NCBI GenBank assembly: GCA_949283955.1
Contig: CASDUP010000006.1
Location: 1-35,100 of the forward strand
Length of the DNA stretch: 35,100 nt
From: an uncultured Verrucomicrobiota bacterium
GTDB lineage: Bacteria > Verrucomicrobiota > Verrucomicrobiia > Opitutales > Intestinicryptomonadaceae
Direction of reading: 5' to 3'
Part shown: positions 17,567 to 26,282 of the stretch, piece by piece
Position numbering within the stretch: position 1 is the stretch's first letter
How the letters are laid out: each line of letters begins with the position of its first letter
Made by a program: the position numbers and the translations under genes
Notes under the pieces: generated by a model
What the model saw: the letters and a program-made list of their open reading frames with translations, nothing else
Databases searched by the model: none
What the model was told of the DNA's origin: nothing

Positions 17567-18934
17567 ATGCCAAATAACGCAAAATTGACAATCGGCGATA
17601 AAAGCTACGATTTCCCCATCGTGAAAAGCACCGTGGGAAACGATGGCATAGACATATCCAAATTGCGCGCGGAAACCAGCTATATAACGCTCGACGACGG
17701 TTTCGCGAACACCGGTTCGTGCAAGAGCAAAATCACATACATCGACGGCGAAAAGGGAAAGCTGTGGTACAGGGGAATTCCCATTGAGGTTCTCGCGGAA
17801 AATTCCACGTTTACGGAAACCGCCTACCTGATAATCTACGGAGAGCTTCCCACAAGAAAACAAATGAGCGCATTTTCCCAAAAAGTTCTGCGCAACGCCG
17901 GACTCCACGAGGCTATGATGCATTTCTTCGACGGAAGTTTTCCGTTCTCGGCGCACCCTATGTCGATACTCTCGTCGCTGCTTAACTCTCTCGGCTGCTA
18001 CTATCCCCACATGGCCACTAATCGCCGCGAACAGGACTTGGAATATTTCGACGACGCGGCCGCTATGCTTTTGAGCAAAGTCCGCACCATTGCGGCAATG
18101 GCGTACAGAATGAAAAATGGGCTCCCGCTCATCTACCCAAAGCGCGATCTGGGATACAGCCAGAATTTCCTCCATATGATGTTCACGGAGCCCTACCACG
18201 AGTACTATCCGCACGACGACATCACGAAGGCTCTCGATCTCATATTCATACTGCACGCCGACCACGAGCAAAACTGCTCGACCTCCACCGTAAGAATGGT
18301 GGCAAGCAGCGGGGCGAACTTGTTCGCGTCCGTTTCCGCCGGAGTGTGCGCCCTTTGGGGACCCCTGCACGGCGGCGCAAACCAGCGCGTTCTGCAAATG
18401 CTCCAGGAGATACACGACAGCGGCGACGACGGCTCTAAATTTATAGAAATGGCCAAGAGCGGCAAGGCCCGCATGATGGGATTCGGCCACAGGGTTTACA
18501 AGACCTACGACCCGCGCGCCGTAATACTTCGTAAAGCGGCCGAAAGAGTTTTAAAAATTGTAAAGCTGAAGGATCCCTTGATGGATATAGCTATGCGCCT
18601 CGAGGAGCGCGCTAGAAACGACTCGTACTTCATAGAGCGCAATCTCTACCCCAACGTCGACTTTTACAGCGGAATAATCTTAAAGGCCATAGGAATGCCC
18701 ATCGACATGTTCACGGTGATATTTGCGATAGGCCGCATGCCCGGCTGGATAGCGCACTGGAAGGAAGTCGCCGAACAGGAGAAGGGAAAGATTAGCAGAC
18801 CCCGCCAGATATACGTCGGGTACGACAAGCGGGACTATGTGAAAATGCGCCACAGGGAGGGCGAGTTCCCCTCCGACTACGAGGCCGACGAAAGTCGCAC
18901 ATATACCCACGATTCCGGTTTAATCGAAAAATAA
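17567..18934 (+). CDS. gltA: Citrate synthase
   Basis: The enzyme condenses oxaloacetate and acetyl-CoA to citrate. The 455-residue protein is of the long bacterial type, with an N-terminal beta-rich segment (about residues 1-60) before the helical core. Catalytic residues are visible in [41 protein letters not shown] and the aspartate of NVDFYSG. The closing [13 protein letters not shown] segment is characteristic. It fits the hexameric, NADH-sensitive class by length and N-terminal region, but sensitivity itself cannot be read. tyrS starts 3 bases after its stop. A perfect inverted repeat sits directly in front of the ATG. Confidence 0.96.
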   Translation: MPNNAKLTIGDKSYDFPIVKSTVGNDGIDISKLRAETSYITLDDGFANTGSCKSKITYIDGEKGKLWYRGIPIEVLAENSTFTETAYLIIYGELPTRKQMSAFSQKVLRNAGLHEAMMHFFDGSFPFSAHPMSILSSLLNSLGCYYPHMATNRREQDLEYFDDAAAMLLSKVRTIAAMAYRMKNGLPLIYPKRDLGYSQNFLHMMFTEPYHEYYPHDDITKALDLIFILHADHEQNCSTSTVRMVASSGANLFASVSAGVCALWGPLHGGANQRVLQMLQEIHDSGDDGSKFIEMAKSGKARMMGFGHRVYKTYDPRAVILRKAAERVLKIVKLKDPLMDIAMRLEERARNDSYFIERNLYPNVDFYSGIILKAIGMPIDMFTVIFAIGRMPGWIAHWKEVAEQEKGKISRPRQIYVGYDKRDYVKMRHREGEFPSDYEADESRTYTHDSGLIEK

Positions 18935-18937
18935 TCC

Positions 18938-20122
18938 ATGGAAAACCAGTTGGAAATTATCTCCCAAAACGCCGACACCTTCATAGGAAAAGACGAATTG
19001 GGAGAAAAGATAGCAAAAGGCAAGAAGCTGCGCGTGAAGCTCGGAGTTGACCCCACACGTCCAGATCTCACTTTCGGACATATGGTGGTGTTCAACAAGC
19101 TTCGCCAATTCCAAGATCTTGGCCACGACGCCGTGCTGATTATAGGGGACTACACCGCCTGCGTCGGAGATCCGAGCGGCAGAAGCGTAGCCCGCCCAAT
19201 ACTGACCCCCGAGGAGGTTTCAAAAAATGCCGAAACCTATTTGGAGCAAGCCTTCAAAATTCTCAACCGTGAAAAAACCGAGGTCCACTACAACAGCGAG
19301 TGGCTCTCGAAAATGACATTCGCAGACACTCTCGATCTGGCTAGAAAAATGACAGTTGCCAGAATGTTGGAGCGGGACGATTTCGCCAAGAGATATGCGG
19401 AAAATACCCCGATTTCCATAGTGGAATTTCTGTACCCTCTCATGCAGGGCTACGACTCAGTAATGGTCGAAAGCGACGTAGAGCTCGGAGGAACCGACCA
19501 ACTCTTCAACAACCTCGTCGGAAGAGACCTTCAGAGGGAGGCCGGCATGTCACCCCAGGCCGTGCTTACCATGCCGCTTCTCGTGGGGCTCGACGGAACG
19601 AAAAAGATGTCGAAAAGCTACGGAAACTACATAGCTTTCAACGACTCCCCTAAGGACATGTTCGGCAAAATAATGTCCGTGTCCGACGACACAATGTGGA
19701 CATACTACAAATATCTCATGCTCTACGGAGATTCCGTAATAGAGCGCTTGAAGACCGAACACCCGATGGCAGCAAAAAAGAAGCTCGCATGCCTGCTTGT
19801 AGCAATGTTCTACGGAATGGAGGCCGGTCGCGCGGAACTCGAAAATTTCGAAAAGGTATTCTCCAAAAACGAGATCCCGGAAAGCATGAGCGAATTCCAT
19901 TGGGACTCGCTCAGTTCCGGAAAAGACGACGAAACCCTCGTCAACCTAATCTCCGCCACGTCGATTTTCCCAAGCAAAAAGGAAATCCGCCGATTGATTG
20001 AACAGGGAGCTATAAAAATGGACTCGCAAAAGGTGGGCGATCCCTTCCTCTCTCTCCAACGCCCCGAAAAACCAATCGTAATCCAGGCGGGAAAACGAGT
20101 CTTTTTCAGAATTCTCCCCTGA
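18938..20122 (+). CDS. tyrS: Tyrosyl-tRNA synthetase
   Basis: The class I enzyme charges tRNA-Tyr. The HIGH-type motif is TFGH (residues 45-48, after VDPTRPDL) and the KMSKS loop is intact (KKMSKSYGNY, near residue 225). The anticodon-binding region follows, and an S4-like RNA-binding domain closes the protein (EIRRLIEQGAIKMDSQKVGDP). The VDPTRPDLTFGH signature marks the TyrRS subgroup found in many Proteobacteria and PVC bacteria (TyrZ-like). Length is 394 residues. It is placed 3 bases after gltA, a pairing with no obvious functional logic, and is followed by palindromes and a terminator. Confidence 0.95.
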   Translation: MENQLEIISQNADTFIGKDELGEKIAKGKKLRVKLGVDPTRPDLTFGHMVVFNKLRQFQDLGHDAVLIIGDYTACVGDPSGRSVARPILTPEEVSKNAETYLEQAFKILNREKTEVHYNSEWLSKMTFADTLDLARKMTVARMLERDDFAKRYAENTPISIVEFLYPLMQGYDSVMVESDVELGGTDQLFNNLVGRDLQREAGMSPQAVLTMPLLVGLDGTKKMSKSYGNYIAFNDSPKDMFGKIMSVSDDTMWTYYKYLMLYGDSVIERLKTEHPMAAKKKLACLLVAMFYGMEAGRAELENFEKVFSKNEIPESMSEFHWDSLSSGKDDETLVNLISATSIFPSKKEIRRLIEQGAIKMDSQKVGDPFLSLQRPEKPIVIQAGKRVFFRILP

Positions 20123-20150
20123 GAATTTTCCCGAAATTTCGGAAGGAGAT

Positions 20151-20179
20151 CCGCGCGAAAATTTTTTCGCGCGGTTTTT
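20151..20179 (+). terminator. Rho-independent terminator after tyrS
   Basis: CCGCGCGAAA (20151-20160) pairs with TTTCGCGCGG (20165-20174) around a 4-base loop and is followed by five T. Two more symmetric elements lie just before it: AATTCTC/GAGAATT around the tyrS stop (20110-20127) and the 12-base palindrome CCGAAATTTCGG (20131-20142). Confidence 0.85.
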
Positions 20180-20305
20180 CTTGCAAACATCGGAACAAAC
20201 TGAAGCGGCCGTTAAAAATAATCGAAAAAACTGGATTTTCACAAAGGAGTGGTTATATTCCGTATCCGCTCCGATTCGTTCGGAGTTTACCATAGGAAAA
20301 ACGCG

Positions 20306-21589
20306 ATGGCTGGAAATGTAATAAGCATAATAATGGGAGGAGGCCGCGGAACGCGCCTTTATCCGCTAACGAAATCTCGCTGCAAACCGGCGGTTCCACT
20401 CGCCGGAAAATACAGGCTCGTGGACATTCCCATTAGCAACTGTATAAATTCCGGCTGCAATAAAATCTATGTCCTGTCCCAATTCAACACCGCCTCCCTT
20501 CATAGGCATATTCTCCAAACGTACAAGTTCGACGCCTTCGGCAAGGGATTTATAGACATACTCGCAGCCGAACAAACAGACCACGGCGGAAACGACTGGT
20601 ACCAGGGAACTGCCGACGCCGTCCGAAAAAATATGCACCATTTCGAAAGGCATGACGGAGTCTCTTACTACCTGATTCTGTCGGGAGACCAACTCTATCA
20701 GATGGATTTCGAAAAACTGATAGATTACCACGTCGCCTCCGGAGCCGACGTAACCATCGCCGCAAAACCGATGCCCCGCAAAGAAGCTCCAGGCCTCGGT
20801 ATCATGAGAATAAACGACAACCTCGAAATTACAGAATTTTGCGAAAAGCCAAAGGACGAGGAAATTATAGACTCACTCGTTTTGAAGGGAGATCTCCGCA
20901 ACTATGTCGGAGAAACGAAGGGCGAATACTGCCTGGCTTCGATGGGAATATACGTGTTTTCGCAAAAAGTGCTGGACGAAGCGATGTCGGGAGAGGAAAT
21001 GGACTTCGGGAAAGAAATAATCCCGGGACTGCTCGGCAAAAAGAAACTGATGGCCTACATATTCAACGGATATTGGGAAGACATCGGAACGGTGGGTGCG
21101 TTCTTCGAGGCAAATCTCGCGCTGACGGACAAATTGCCCCAGTTCGACTTTTACCGGCCGGACAAAACCATATTCACTCACTCCCGCTACCTGCCTGGAA
21201 CGAAACTTTACGGCTGCACCATAGACTCTTCCAACATAGCCGACGGCTCAGTGCTAAACGAGGTGAACCTAAAGCGCTGCATGATCGGATTGCGCTCCAC
21301 AATAGGAAACGGCTCCCATCTGGAAAACGTGGTGATGATGGGCGCGGACATGTTTGAAACGGTGGAAAAAAAGGCCGAAAACAAAAGAACTGGATTGCCC
21401 AATCTGGGAATAGGAAAAAATTGCCGCATCAGAAACGCTATAATAGACAAAAATGCCCGCATAGGAGACGACTGCGACCTCTCGCCAGATGGAAAACCCG
21501 ACAAATGGGAATGCGATCCGTTTTACGTTCGGGACGGAATTCTAATCGTCACGAAAAACGGAGTGGTTCCCTCGGGAACCAAAATTTAG
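20306..21589 (+). CDS. glgC: Glucose-1-phosphate adenylyltransferase
   Basis: GlgC makes ADP-glucose from glucose-1-phosphate and ATP, the committed step of glycogen synthesis. The nucleotidyltransferase domain starts with GGGRGTRLYPLTKSRCKPAV, then GKYRLVDIPISNCINSG, GTADAVRKN and SGDQLYQMD. The C-terminal part is a left-handed beta-helix (about residues 300-427) with hexapeptide-like turns. The pattern resembles the cyanobacterial/plant-type GlgC. The ATG at 20306 matches the family start. The frame extends to a GTG at 20249 that overlaps an AAAGGAG sequence, which is too close to serve it. The gene stands alone, with its promoter in the 126 bases after the tyrS terminator. Confidence 0.94.
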   Translation: MAGNVISIIMGGGRGTRLYPLTKSRCKPAVPLAGKYRLVDIPISNCINSGCNKIYVLSQFNTASLHRHILQTYKFDAFGKGFIDILAAEQTDHGGNDWYQGTADAVRKNMHHFERHDGVSYYLILSGDQLYQMDFEKLIDYHVASGADVTIAAKPMPRKEAPGLGIMRINDNLEITEFCEKPKDEEIIDSLVLKGDLRNYVGETKGEYCLASMGIYVFSQKVLDEAMSGEEMDFGKEIIPGLLGKKKLMAYIFNGYWEDIGTVGAFFEANLALTDKLPQFDFYRPDKTIFTHSRYLPGTKLYGCTIDSSNIADGSVLNEVNLKRCMIGLRSTIGNGSHLENVVMMGADMFETVEKKAENKRTGLPNLGIGKNCRIRNAIIDKNARIGDDCDLSPDGKPDKWECDPFYVRDGILIVTKNGVVPSGTKI

Positions 21590-21621
21590 AAGCCCTGCGG
21601 AAATTCTAAAAGCGCTTGATT

Positions 21622-21639
21622 TGGAAAAAATTTTTTCCA
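21622..21639. repeat. 18-base A/T-centred perfect palindrome
   Basis: TGGAAAAAATTTTTTCCA is perfectly self-complementary and lies between glgC and the small lipoprotein gene. It could act as a weak terminator for glgC (stem followed by CAC rather than T), as a protein-binding site or as curved DNA. Only the symmetry is certain. Confidence 0.45.
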
Positions 21640-21651
21640 CAATCTCCGAGA

Positions 21652-21792
21652 ATGAAAGCGATGCTAAAAATAGCCGCCGCGGTTGCCCTTTCCGCTTTGT
21701 TGTGGTCGTGTTCATCAACCGACGACCGCGGAGTGACCATAAGCAACACTTTGTTCGGCGCGGCGGAAGTGAATTCGGCTACGCTTTGCTGA
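21652..21792 (+). CDS. Very small predicted lipoprotein (46 residues)
   Basis: An ATG at 21652 opens MKAMLKIAAAVALSALLWSC, a lipoprotein signal peptide with the modified cysteine at position 20, followed by SSTDDRGVTIS and ending NSATLC. The mature peptide would be only 27 residues, with a second cysteine as the last residue. The stop lies 6 bases before the prfA ATG, so it is probably co-transcribed with prfA-prmC. Support is the signal peptide, the tight spacing and the in-frame fit; the lipobox is imperfect because tryptophan occupies the -2 position. I do not recognise a family. It resembles the small entericidin-like lipoproteins only in size and layout, so no function is assigned. Confidence 0.6.
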   Translation: MKAMLKIAAAVALSALLWSCSSTDDRGVTISNTLFGAAEVNSATLC

Positions 21793-21798
21793 GATATA

Positions 21799-22881
21799 AT
21801 GGAAGGAATACCACCAATCGGACCATTTCTGGAGCGGCTCGAAGACCTGAATAAAAAAATGGCCGAGCCCGATTTCTACAACGACCAGCGCACTGCCCAC
21901 GCCGTTTCAAAAGAACAGCAGCAGCTCTCGAGGCTGCGCGATCTCTACAAAGAACTGGAAGAAACGGAAAGGCAAATCGAGGAAAACAACGCCATTATAA
22001 GGGAAAATTCGGAGCCCGATTTTGTCGAGATGGCAAAGGAGGACGTCGCCTCCCTCGAGCAAAAACTGGAACCGCTGAAGAATTCCATTTTAAAGGAGAT
22101 GATCCCCTCGGATCCCACGGACTCCCGCAACACGGTTGTCGAGATAAGGGCCGGAACGGGCGGCGACGAAGCCTCCCTGTTTGCCGCAGACCTTTACAGA
22201 ATGTACTGCCGCTACGCGGACGGAAAAGGTTGGAAGGTTGAAAACCTCAGCATGAGCGAATCCCCTGCCGGGGGATTTAAGGAGATATGCTTCCTGCTTT
22301 CCGGAGAAGACGTGTACCGCTCCATGAAATACGAGAGCGGAACGCACAGGGTTCAAAGAGTCCCGGTCACCGAAGCCCAGGGAAGAATCCACACATCTGC
22401 AGCGACTGTCGCAGTGCTTCCGGAAGCGGAGGAAGTCGACATAAAAATAGACCCCTCGGAGATAGAAATTTCTATAGCCAGGGCGAGCGGCCCCGGAGGG
22501 CAAGGCGTCAACACCACAGACAGCGCCGTTCAAATACTGCACAAGCCCACGGGAATGATAGTCAAGTGCGCCGACGAACGCTCACAGTTGAAAAACAAAA
22601 ACAAAGCCCTCAAGGTACTCAGGTCCCGGCTTCTGGAATTGAAGCAGAGGGAGGAAAGCGAAAAGTACGCAAAAAACCGACGGGACCAAATAGGTTCCGG
22701 AGACAGGTCGGAGAGAATACGCACCTACAATTTCCCGCAAAGCAGGCTCACCGACCACCGGATAGGGCTTACCCTGCATTCGCTTCAACAGATTATGGAC
22801 GGCGACATCCAGGAGATAATAACGGCCTTGGAAGAGGCCGACTACGCGTCGCGGATAGCTGAACTATCGAAGGAAAAATAG
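21799..22881 (+). CDS. prfA: Peptide chain release factor 1
   Basis: RF1 recognises UAA and UAG and triggers peptide release. The 360-residue protein has the GGQ motif at residues 233-235 (ASGPGGQGVNTTDSAV) and a P-V-T stop-codon recognition tripeptide in HRVQRVPVTEAQGRIHTSA, which fits RF1 (P-x-T) and not RF2 (SPF). An N-terminal helical domain covers about residues 1-100. Length and start are normal. prmC begins at the next base after its stop, a conserved pair in which PrmC methylates the glutamine of this GGQ. Confidence 0.96.
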   Translation: MEGIPPIGPFLERLEDLNKKMAEPDFYNDQRTAHAVSKEQQQLSRLRDLYKELEETERQIEENNAIIRENSEPDFVEMAKEDVASLEQKLEPLKNSILKEMIPSDPTDSRNTVVEIRAGTGGDEASLFAADLYRMYCRYADGKGWKVENLSMSESPAGGFKEICFLLSGEDVYRSMKYESGTHRVQRVPVTEAQGRIHTSAATVAVLPEAEEVDIKIDPSEIEISIARASGPGGQGVNTTDSAVQILHKPTGMIVKCADERSQLKNKNKALKVLRSRLLELKQREESEKYAKNRRDQIGSGDRSERIRTYNFPQSRLTDHRIGLTLHSLQQIMDGDIQEIITALEEADYASRIAELSKEK

Positions 22882-23733
22882 ATGGAAAGCGTCTTGGAAA
22901 TACTTTCCAAATGCGAAAAATACTTCGCCTCCAAAGGTGTTCCGAACCCAAAAATCGACGCCCAGCATCTCTTGGCAAAAGCAATGGGCTGCAAGAGGCT
23001 CGACCTGTTTCTAAAGTTCGACCACCCCGTAATGGGGGAATCCTTGGACAAGTTCAGGGAATACGCGAAACGGCGCGCGAAAAGGGAACCCTTGCAGCAC
23101 ATACTCGGAAACGTCGATTTCTTTGGAATCACGCTTAAAAGCGACTCCCGCGCTCTGATTCCCAGACCCGAAACTGAAGAGCTTTGCGAGATAGTCTCCG
23201 AAGAGCTATTTCCCGACGAAAAATCCCAGATAAAAATTCTAGACATGGGAACCGGAAGCGGAGCCATAGCGCTCGCTTTGGCAAGCAGGTACCCGAACGC
23301 CGAAGTTGTGGCAATAGACAATTCCGACTCCGCTTTGGAACTGGCCCGCGAAAATCGGGAATCGCTCTCATTGTCGGACAGAGTAAAGATTTTAAAATCG
23401 GACTGGTTTGAGAACGTGGCGGAGAAAAATTTCGATTTGATAGCCGCCAATCCCCCGTATTTGTCCGATTCAGACGTGGATTCCTCCGAACCAGAAGTGG
23501 GCGTCTATGATCCCTCTTCAGCCCTGAGATCCGGAGACGACGGATTTGCCGACTTGAAAAAAATACTCTCGCAAGCAAGGGAGTTCTTAAACGTCGGCGG
23601 GGCAATCATCTGCGAATGCTCCCCGGAACAACCAAAAAAACTGTCGGAAATGTTCCCTGAATACGACGGAATCGCGCGCCCGGACTCGTCGGGAAGAGAC
23701 AGGTTTTTTATCGGGTTTTCCCACCCGAGATAA
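22882..23733 (+). CDS. prmC: Release factor glutamine methyltransferase
   Basis: PrmC N5-methylates the GGQ glutamine of release factors. The 283-residue protein has an N-terminal helical domain that binds the release factor, then a Rossmann-type methyltransferase with the SAM loop LDMGTGSGAIALALA and the catalytic N-P-P-Y at 190-193. It starts directly after the prfA stop, with an AAGGA ribosome binding site inside the end of prfA. Its last 26 bases overlap the 3' end of the convergent rpe gene. Confidence 0.96.
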   Translation: MESVLEILSKCEKYFASKGVPNPKIDAQHLLAKAMGCKRLDLFLKFDHPVMGESLDKFREYAKRRAKREPLQHILGNVDFFGITLKSDSRALIPRPETEELCEIVSEELFPDEKSQIKILDMGTGSGAIALALASRYPNAEVVAIDNSDSALELARENRESLSLSDRVKILKSDWFENVAEKNFDLIAANPPYLSDSDVDSSEPEVGVYDPSSALRSGDDGFADLKKILSQAREFLNVGGAIICECSPEQPKKLSEMFPEYDGIARPDSSGRDRFFIGFSHPR

Positions 23734-24388
23734 TTTTGCGGATTCCCATCGCGGAAATTAAATCCTCTCCGCGTTTAAAAAACTCCGTGCCCGCAACGAT
23801 AGTATCCGCCCCGCGGCTTATACATTCTGATACGTTCCCGGAGGTTATCCCGCCGTCAACCTCTATCCTAAAAGAAAGTTTCATCTCCTCCCGAAGCTCC
23901 GCAAGAGCCGATATCTTCTCCAGCGCCACAGGATCGAAACTCTGCCCGCCAAATCCAGGCTGAACGCTCATAACAAGAACCAAGTCGACCTTCGGCAAGT
24001 ACGGAACCGCCTCCCCAACGGGCGTTTTAGGATTTACCACTATTCCAGACTTCTTCCCAGCAAGATGTATCTCGTCCAATGTTTCGAACACGGGATAGTC
24101 GGGCTCCACATGGACGGAAATCAAGTCAGAACCGGCTTTCGCAAAAGCGGAAATGTAGAGATTCGGATTGTCCAGCATTAGGTGCGTGTCGAAAAACATT
24201 TTCGGAAACCTCGACTTGAGCGCCTTTACCACCCCAGGCCCAAACGAAAGGTTCGGAACGAAATGTCCATCCATAACATCGACATGAACCCATTCGAGTC
24301 CCGCCTCCTCTATCTTCGAAACAGATTCGGCCAGATTCGCCGCGTCTCCGCCCAATATCGACGGAGAAAGCTCTAAAGAATTTACCAT
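23708..24388 (-). CDS. rpe: Ribulose-phosphate 3-epimerase
   Basis: Rpe interconverts ribulose-5-phosphate and xylulose-5-phosphate in the pentose phosphate pathway. The TIM barrel carries the metal and catalytic motifs LSPSILGGD, WVHVDVMDGHFVPNLSFGP, FDTHLMLDNP, SVQPGFGGQSF and EVDGGITSGN. The frame is open to 24562, but the ATG at 24388 gives the normal 226-residue protein (MVNSLELSPSI). This start lies 7 bases inside the end of the LptE-like gene, suggesting coupled translation. The 3' end overlaps prmC on the other strand by 26 bases, so no terminator fits between them. Confidence 0.95.
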   Translation of the reverse strand: MVNSLELSPSILGGDAANLAESVSKIEEAGLEWVHVDVMDGHFVPNLSFGPGVVKALKSRFPKMFFDTHLMLDNPNLYISAFAKAGSDLISVHVEPDYPVFETLDEIHLAGKKSGIVVNPKTPVGEAVPYLPKVDLVLVMSVQPGFGGQSFDPVALEKISALAELREEMKLSFRIEVDGGITSGNVSECISRGADTIVAGTEFFKRGEDLISAMGIRKIISGGKTR

Positions 24389-24900
24389 ATCCCTATTACG
24401 GTGTCTTTTATTCTGACGGCAAGCTCCCGGGCCAATATCGGCATGTTCTGATATTCTTCCCCTATCTGATCGTTGCTGTCCAAAGTGTACACAACATTGC
24501 GCGCGCGAACCTTTCTGTCGGAAAATATCACTTCGCCAGTTTTCAAATTCTTCAAAGTGCATGAGGCGATAAGTTCTAGGGAACTCGCCGCGGCAAGCTC
24601 CGTGTCGCGACCTTGTGTAGCCACGGTGCGCCTTATGTAATCGACTATTTTTATCTCCAAAACCGCGTCCGCTTCGTCCGCATTCTCAACCGAAAGATTC
24701 GGAACCCTCGACAGTTCGTTTATCACGGCGTTAGACAAAAGAGCCGCAACCTGCGGAGCGTAGGAAATATTTTTTACCGGAGGAACGCATATAGAGTCGA
24801 ACGGCAACGGACGGCCCGTACCCGCCAACCTGTAGTTCGCGCACGAACACACCATAGCGCACCCTGCCAACAACAAAAATATTTTCGCAAAAAATTTCAT
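24382..24900 (-). CDS. lptE: LptE-like LPS-assembly lipoprotein
   Basis: The 172-residue protein has a lipoprotein signal peptide: MKFFAKIFLLLAGCAMVCSC, with the modified cysteine most likely C20, just before ANYRLAGTG, or alternatively C14. The mature part (YRLAGTGRPLP, then SICVPPVKNISYAPQVAALLS and an ELSRVPNLSV segment) matches the LptE family in overall layout. LptE plugs the LptD barrel that inserts lipopolysaccharide in the outer membrane. It lies 5 bases after the BamD-like gene and overlaps the start of rpe by 7 bases. The neighbour that also serves the outer membrane strengthens the call. LptD itself is not in the window. Confidence 0.75.
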   Translation of the reverse strand: MKFFAKIFLLLAGCAMVCSCANYRLAGTGRPLPFDSICVPPVKNISYAPQVAALLSNAVINELSRVPNLSVENADEADAVLEIKIVDYIRRTVATQGRDTELAAASSLELIASCTLKNLKTGEVIFSDRKVRARNVVYTLDSNDQIGEEYQNMPILARELAVRIKDTVIGIW

Positions 24901-24905
24901 GGCGT

Positions 24906-26171
24906 CTAAAGGCTCTCCTCGGCGTCCTCCACCTCTTTGTAAAAACCGTCCTCAAACAAAAACTGGTCCATCTCCGGCCCGTACAGCGGCCCCAAACTCT
25001 CGTACGAACGCACGCTACCGTCCGGCGATATGACTTCGCCCACGGAAGCACCAGGCGTCTCCAGAAACGCGTCCACAGACATCGCCTCAAATTCGTCCGC
25101 ATTCAACTCGTCTATGCGGGTCTCGTCCTCGAAACTGTCGATAGAAGGCTTCTCGTACCTGCCCCAAAACCAATCGTACGGAGTCATCGGCGCCAACACC
25201 CCGTCGGCTATCTTCCTAAGTTGCACTCGCGCCTCGTCGGCCGCGGGAGTGGAAGGACCGAGCGTTATCGTCTCGTTGTATAATATCGACGCGGCGGTGT
25301 GGTTGTTCCTGTAATAATAATAGAAGTCGCCCAATATCAGCCTGCTTCTTGCCAAAATGTCACGCATGGTGTCAAGCCCCTCCTCGGCGTGCGCAACTTG
25401 GGACTCGTTCGGGAACAGAATCAGGTAGTCTTGAAAGAAACTTATGGCGTTCTTCGTGGGCGTCTGGTCGTACTCGGGACCGGAAACGAGCTGGCGGTAT
25501 ATGTTTGCCATCTGCAAATAGGCGTCGGGAGTGAGCATGCTGCTCGGATAGGTATTTATAAGCCTATCCAAAGCGTCGAACGCCGTCTCGTACTTGCCTA
25601 TGTCCTCCGCAACAAGCGAAATGTTCATCAAAGAAAGAGGAGCGTAGTCGCCGTACGGAGCATTCTTTACAACCTGCTCGTAAAATTTTATCGCGTCGTT
25701 GTAATCCGTAAACCACGGAAACCAACCCCACAGGTACGGAGTCGCCCCGTTCTGAATCATGTTCGCGATATTGAACTCCTCGCCTATAACTTGGTTGAAC
25801 TTCGGATAATCGGGATAGCGCTTTATTATCTCTTGAAGACTCTCAAAAGCATTTTCGAACTGCCCCCTCTTTACATACGAACGGGAAATTTGAAAATATG
25901 CCTCCGGAGCAAAAAGGGAATCCGGATATTCGTTTATCACAACTTGGTAGTAATTTATCGCCGAAAGATATTCTCCCTCGTCAAACGCCTTCTTGCCCTC
26001 GTTCATCGCTTCCAGCGCGTTGCCGACGTTCACGTTCTCGCCCACTATGTTCGCCAATACACCCCCGCGAATCTCCCACCCCGTCTGGGGAGTCCATACA
26101 AGCTCCGCGCGCGCTTCCACGAACGCCGCAACAAACGCGGCCACCGCCGCGATATGGCGAATAAAATTCAT
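24906..26171 (-). CDS. BamD-like tetratricopeptide outer-membrane assembly protein
   Basis: The 421-residue protein begins MNFIRHIAAVAAFVAAF, a signal peptide ending around ARA, and has no lipobox cysteine. TPR-like repeats follow: ALEAMNEGKKAFDEGEYLSAINYYQVVINEYPDS... pattern at about residues 50-130, again around 170-230 and again around 250-330, matching the BamD/YfiO arrangement. The last 90 residues are acidic and low in structure. BamD helps BamA fold outer-membrane proteins and is normally lipid-anchored, so the missing anchor is notable. The frame is open upstream to 26270, but the ATG at 26171 gives the signal peptide. It heads a BamD-LptE-rpe run and diverges from the ROK kinase gene with 111 bases between the starts. 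Confidence 0.78.
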   Translation of the reverse strand: MNFIRHIAAVAAFVAAFVEARAELVWTPQTGWEIRGGVLANIVGENVNVGNALEAMNEGKKAFDEGEYLSAINYYQVVINEYPDSLFAPEAYFQISRSYVKRGQFENAFESLQEIIKRYPDYPKFNQVIGEEFNIANMIQNGATPYLWGWFPWFTDYNDAIKFYEQVVKNAPYGDYAPLSLMNISLVAEDIGKYETAFDALDRLINTYPSSMLTPDAYLQMANIYRQLVSGPEYDQTPTKNAISFFQDYLILFPNESQVAHAEEGLDTMRDILARSRLILGDFYYYYRNNHTAASILYNETITLGPSTPAADEARVQLRKIADGVLAPMTPYDWFWGRYEKPSIDSFEDETRIDELNADEFEAMSVDAFLETPGASVGEVISPDGSVRSYESLGPLYGPEMDQFLFEDGFYKEVEDAEESL

Positions 26172-26282
26172 TGTCCCGATAGTTGAAGAATTTCTCGCTC
26201 TTGGCAACACGAAAACTCCCCTTGCCGAACCCGATTCGAAAATTCTTGCCGAAAAGAAAACTCCCGACAAGAATCGCCTTCC

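Noticed and set aside
20249..20305. GTG start for glgC at 20249, overlapping AAAGGAG
   Set aside because: The ribosome binding site overlaps the GTG itself, so it cannot serve it, and the extra residues do not match the GlgC N-terminus.
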